From JBGOTP01 sp041476545 (GTDB lineage: Bacteria; Acidobacteriota; Vicinamibacteria; Vicinamibacterales; CAVVIG01), in assembly GCA_041476545.1 (NCBI GenBank), contig JBGOTP010000364.1, positions 1 through 5,129 on the forward strand: 5,129 nt of DNA. Direction: 5' to 3'. Below are positions 4,524 to 5,129 of the stretch, in pieces. The notes under the pieces are model-generated. The model worked only from the letters and a program-made list of their open reading frames with translations. It did not search any database and was not told where the DNA came from. The first letter of the stretch is position 1, and each line of letters begins with the position of its first letter. The translations under genes and the position numbers were made by a program.

Positions 4524-5129
4524 TCAGTCGCGCTCGACACCGTGGCCCTCGAGATCGAATTTCTTGACGCGGTAGCGCAACTCGTCGCGGGTCAGTCCCA
4601 GGATCCGAGCTGCGCGCGTCTGATTTCCGTGCGTGAGCTCGAGCGCCTGCCGCACGAACTCGCGCTCGACGTCTTCGAGGACGATGCCGCCGCGGGGCAG
4701 CTGGAAGCGCGACGGCTCAGCGGCACCAGCGGGCGCGCCCCCCGCGATCTCCGGCGGAAGCTCGGCCGGCGTCAATTCACCTGACTCCGCCAGGATCATC
4801 GCGCGCTCCACGACGTTCCGCAGTTCGCGCACGTTGCCTGGCCAGTCGTACTGCGTGAGCAGTCGCTCGGTGTGGGCCGAGAGACGCGGCACCGGCTTCT
4901 TGAACTCCTGGCTGAAGTGCTCGAGGAAGTGCCGGGTCAACAGCGTGATGTCTTCGCGCCGCTCACGCAGCGGCGGAATCGTGATCGTCACCACCTGCAG
5001 TCGATAGTAGAGATCTTTCCGAAACCCGCCCTGCTCGACCGCCGCCCGGAGATCCCGATGCGTGGCGGCGACGACGCGGATGTCGACGGTGATGTCGCGC
5101 GTACCGCCCACCCGACGGAAACGTCGCTC
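4524..5129 (-). CDS. Sigma-54-dependent NtrC-family transcriptional regulator, C-terminal part
   Basis: The fragment holds the last 201 residues of an enhancer-binding protein; the 5' end lies beyond the right edge. It starts inside the AAA+ domain at ERRFRRVGGTRDITVDIRVVAATHRDL, the stretch before and including sensor I. It continues with FRKDLYYRLQVVTITIPPLRERREDI (about residues 36-61, including the arginine-finger region) and the sensor II motif WPGNVRELRN (96-105). An Ala/Pro-rich linker (about 128-146) leads to a Fis-type helix-turn-helix (about 150-193: LEDVEREFVRQALEL, then NQTRAARILGLTRDELRYRVKKF). The family uses ATP hydrolysis to open sigma-54 promoters. The GAFTGA loop, Walker motifs and the N-terminal sensing domain are out of view, so the signal (two-component phosphorylation, GAF or PAS) cannot be stated. 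The stop TGA is at 4526-4524. The gene is co-oriented with the cytochrome gene 214 bp downstream, making it the obvious candidate activator. Confidence 0.95.
   Translation of the reverse strand, partial: ERRFRRVGGTRDITVDIRVVAATHRDLRAAVEQGGFRKDLYYRLQVVTITIPPLRERREDITLLTRHFLEHFSQEFKKPVPRLSAHTERLLTQYDWPGNVRELRNVVERAMILAESGELTPAELPPEIAGGAPAGAAEPSRFQLPRGGIVLEDVEREFVRQALELTHGNQTRAARILGLTRDELRYRVKKFDLEGHGVERD

Noticed and set aside
1..5129. CRISPR array, tRNA/rRNA, insertion sequence or phage genes
   Set aside because: No regularly spaced repeats, no recognisable tRNA or rRNA segment, and no transposase, integrase or terminal inverted repeats were seen on either strand.

Overview
The window is GC-rich bacterial DNA, densely coding, and fits an uncultured Gram-negative soil or sediment bacterium. 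It encodes an outer-membrane beta-barrel, a multiheme c-type cytochrome and a sigma-54 enhancer-binding protein. Acidobacteriota, Rokubacteria/Methylomirabilota or a related lineage is plausible because such genomes often carry MtrB/PioB-family genes. That placement is only an inference; nothing here fixes the phylum.

Layout. On the + strand, the 3' third of groEL (1-542, cut by the window edge) is followed by a good hairpin terminator (583-620). Next comes a short CPXCG-type cysteine-rich protein gene (759-929, with an alternative upstream start at 672). On the - strand, read right to left, lie the 3' end of a sigma-54-dependent (NtrC-family) regulator gene (5129-4524, cut by the window edge), a 214-bp regulatory gap, a decaheme c-type cytochrome of the DmsE/MtrA/PioA family (4309-3332), and an MtrB/PioB-family outer-membrane porin (3321-1069). 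The two strands converge at about 930-1068, where a 12-bp hairpin follows the porin gene. No stretch longer than 300 bases lacks a gene.

How the genes work together. The cytochrome and porin genes are 10 bp apart and the porin's ribosome binding site overlaps the cytochrome stop codon, so they form a tight two-gene operon. In characterised MtrAB/PioAB systems the decaheme protein sits inside the porin and makes a heme wire across the outer membrane, for extracellular electron export (metal reduction) or import (iron oxidation). The main finding is a near-consensus -24/-12 sigma-54 promoter (TGGCACTGGAATGGCA, 4379-4364 on the - strand) 55 bp upstream of the cytochrome start codon, with a sigma-54 activator gene just upstream on the same strand. 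Palindromes that could be activator sites lie between them. The window therefore looks like a compact, sigma-54-controlled transmembrane electron conduit with its own candidate activator. No outer-surface cytochrome (MtrC/OmcA type) is present in the window.
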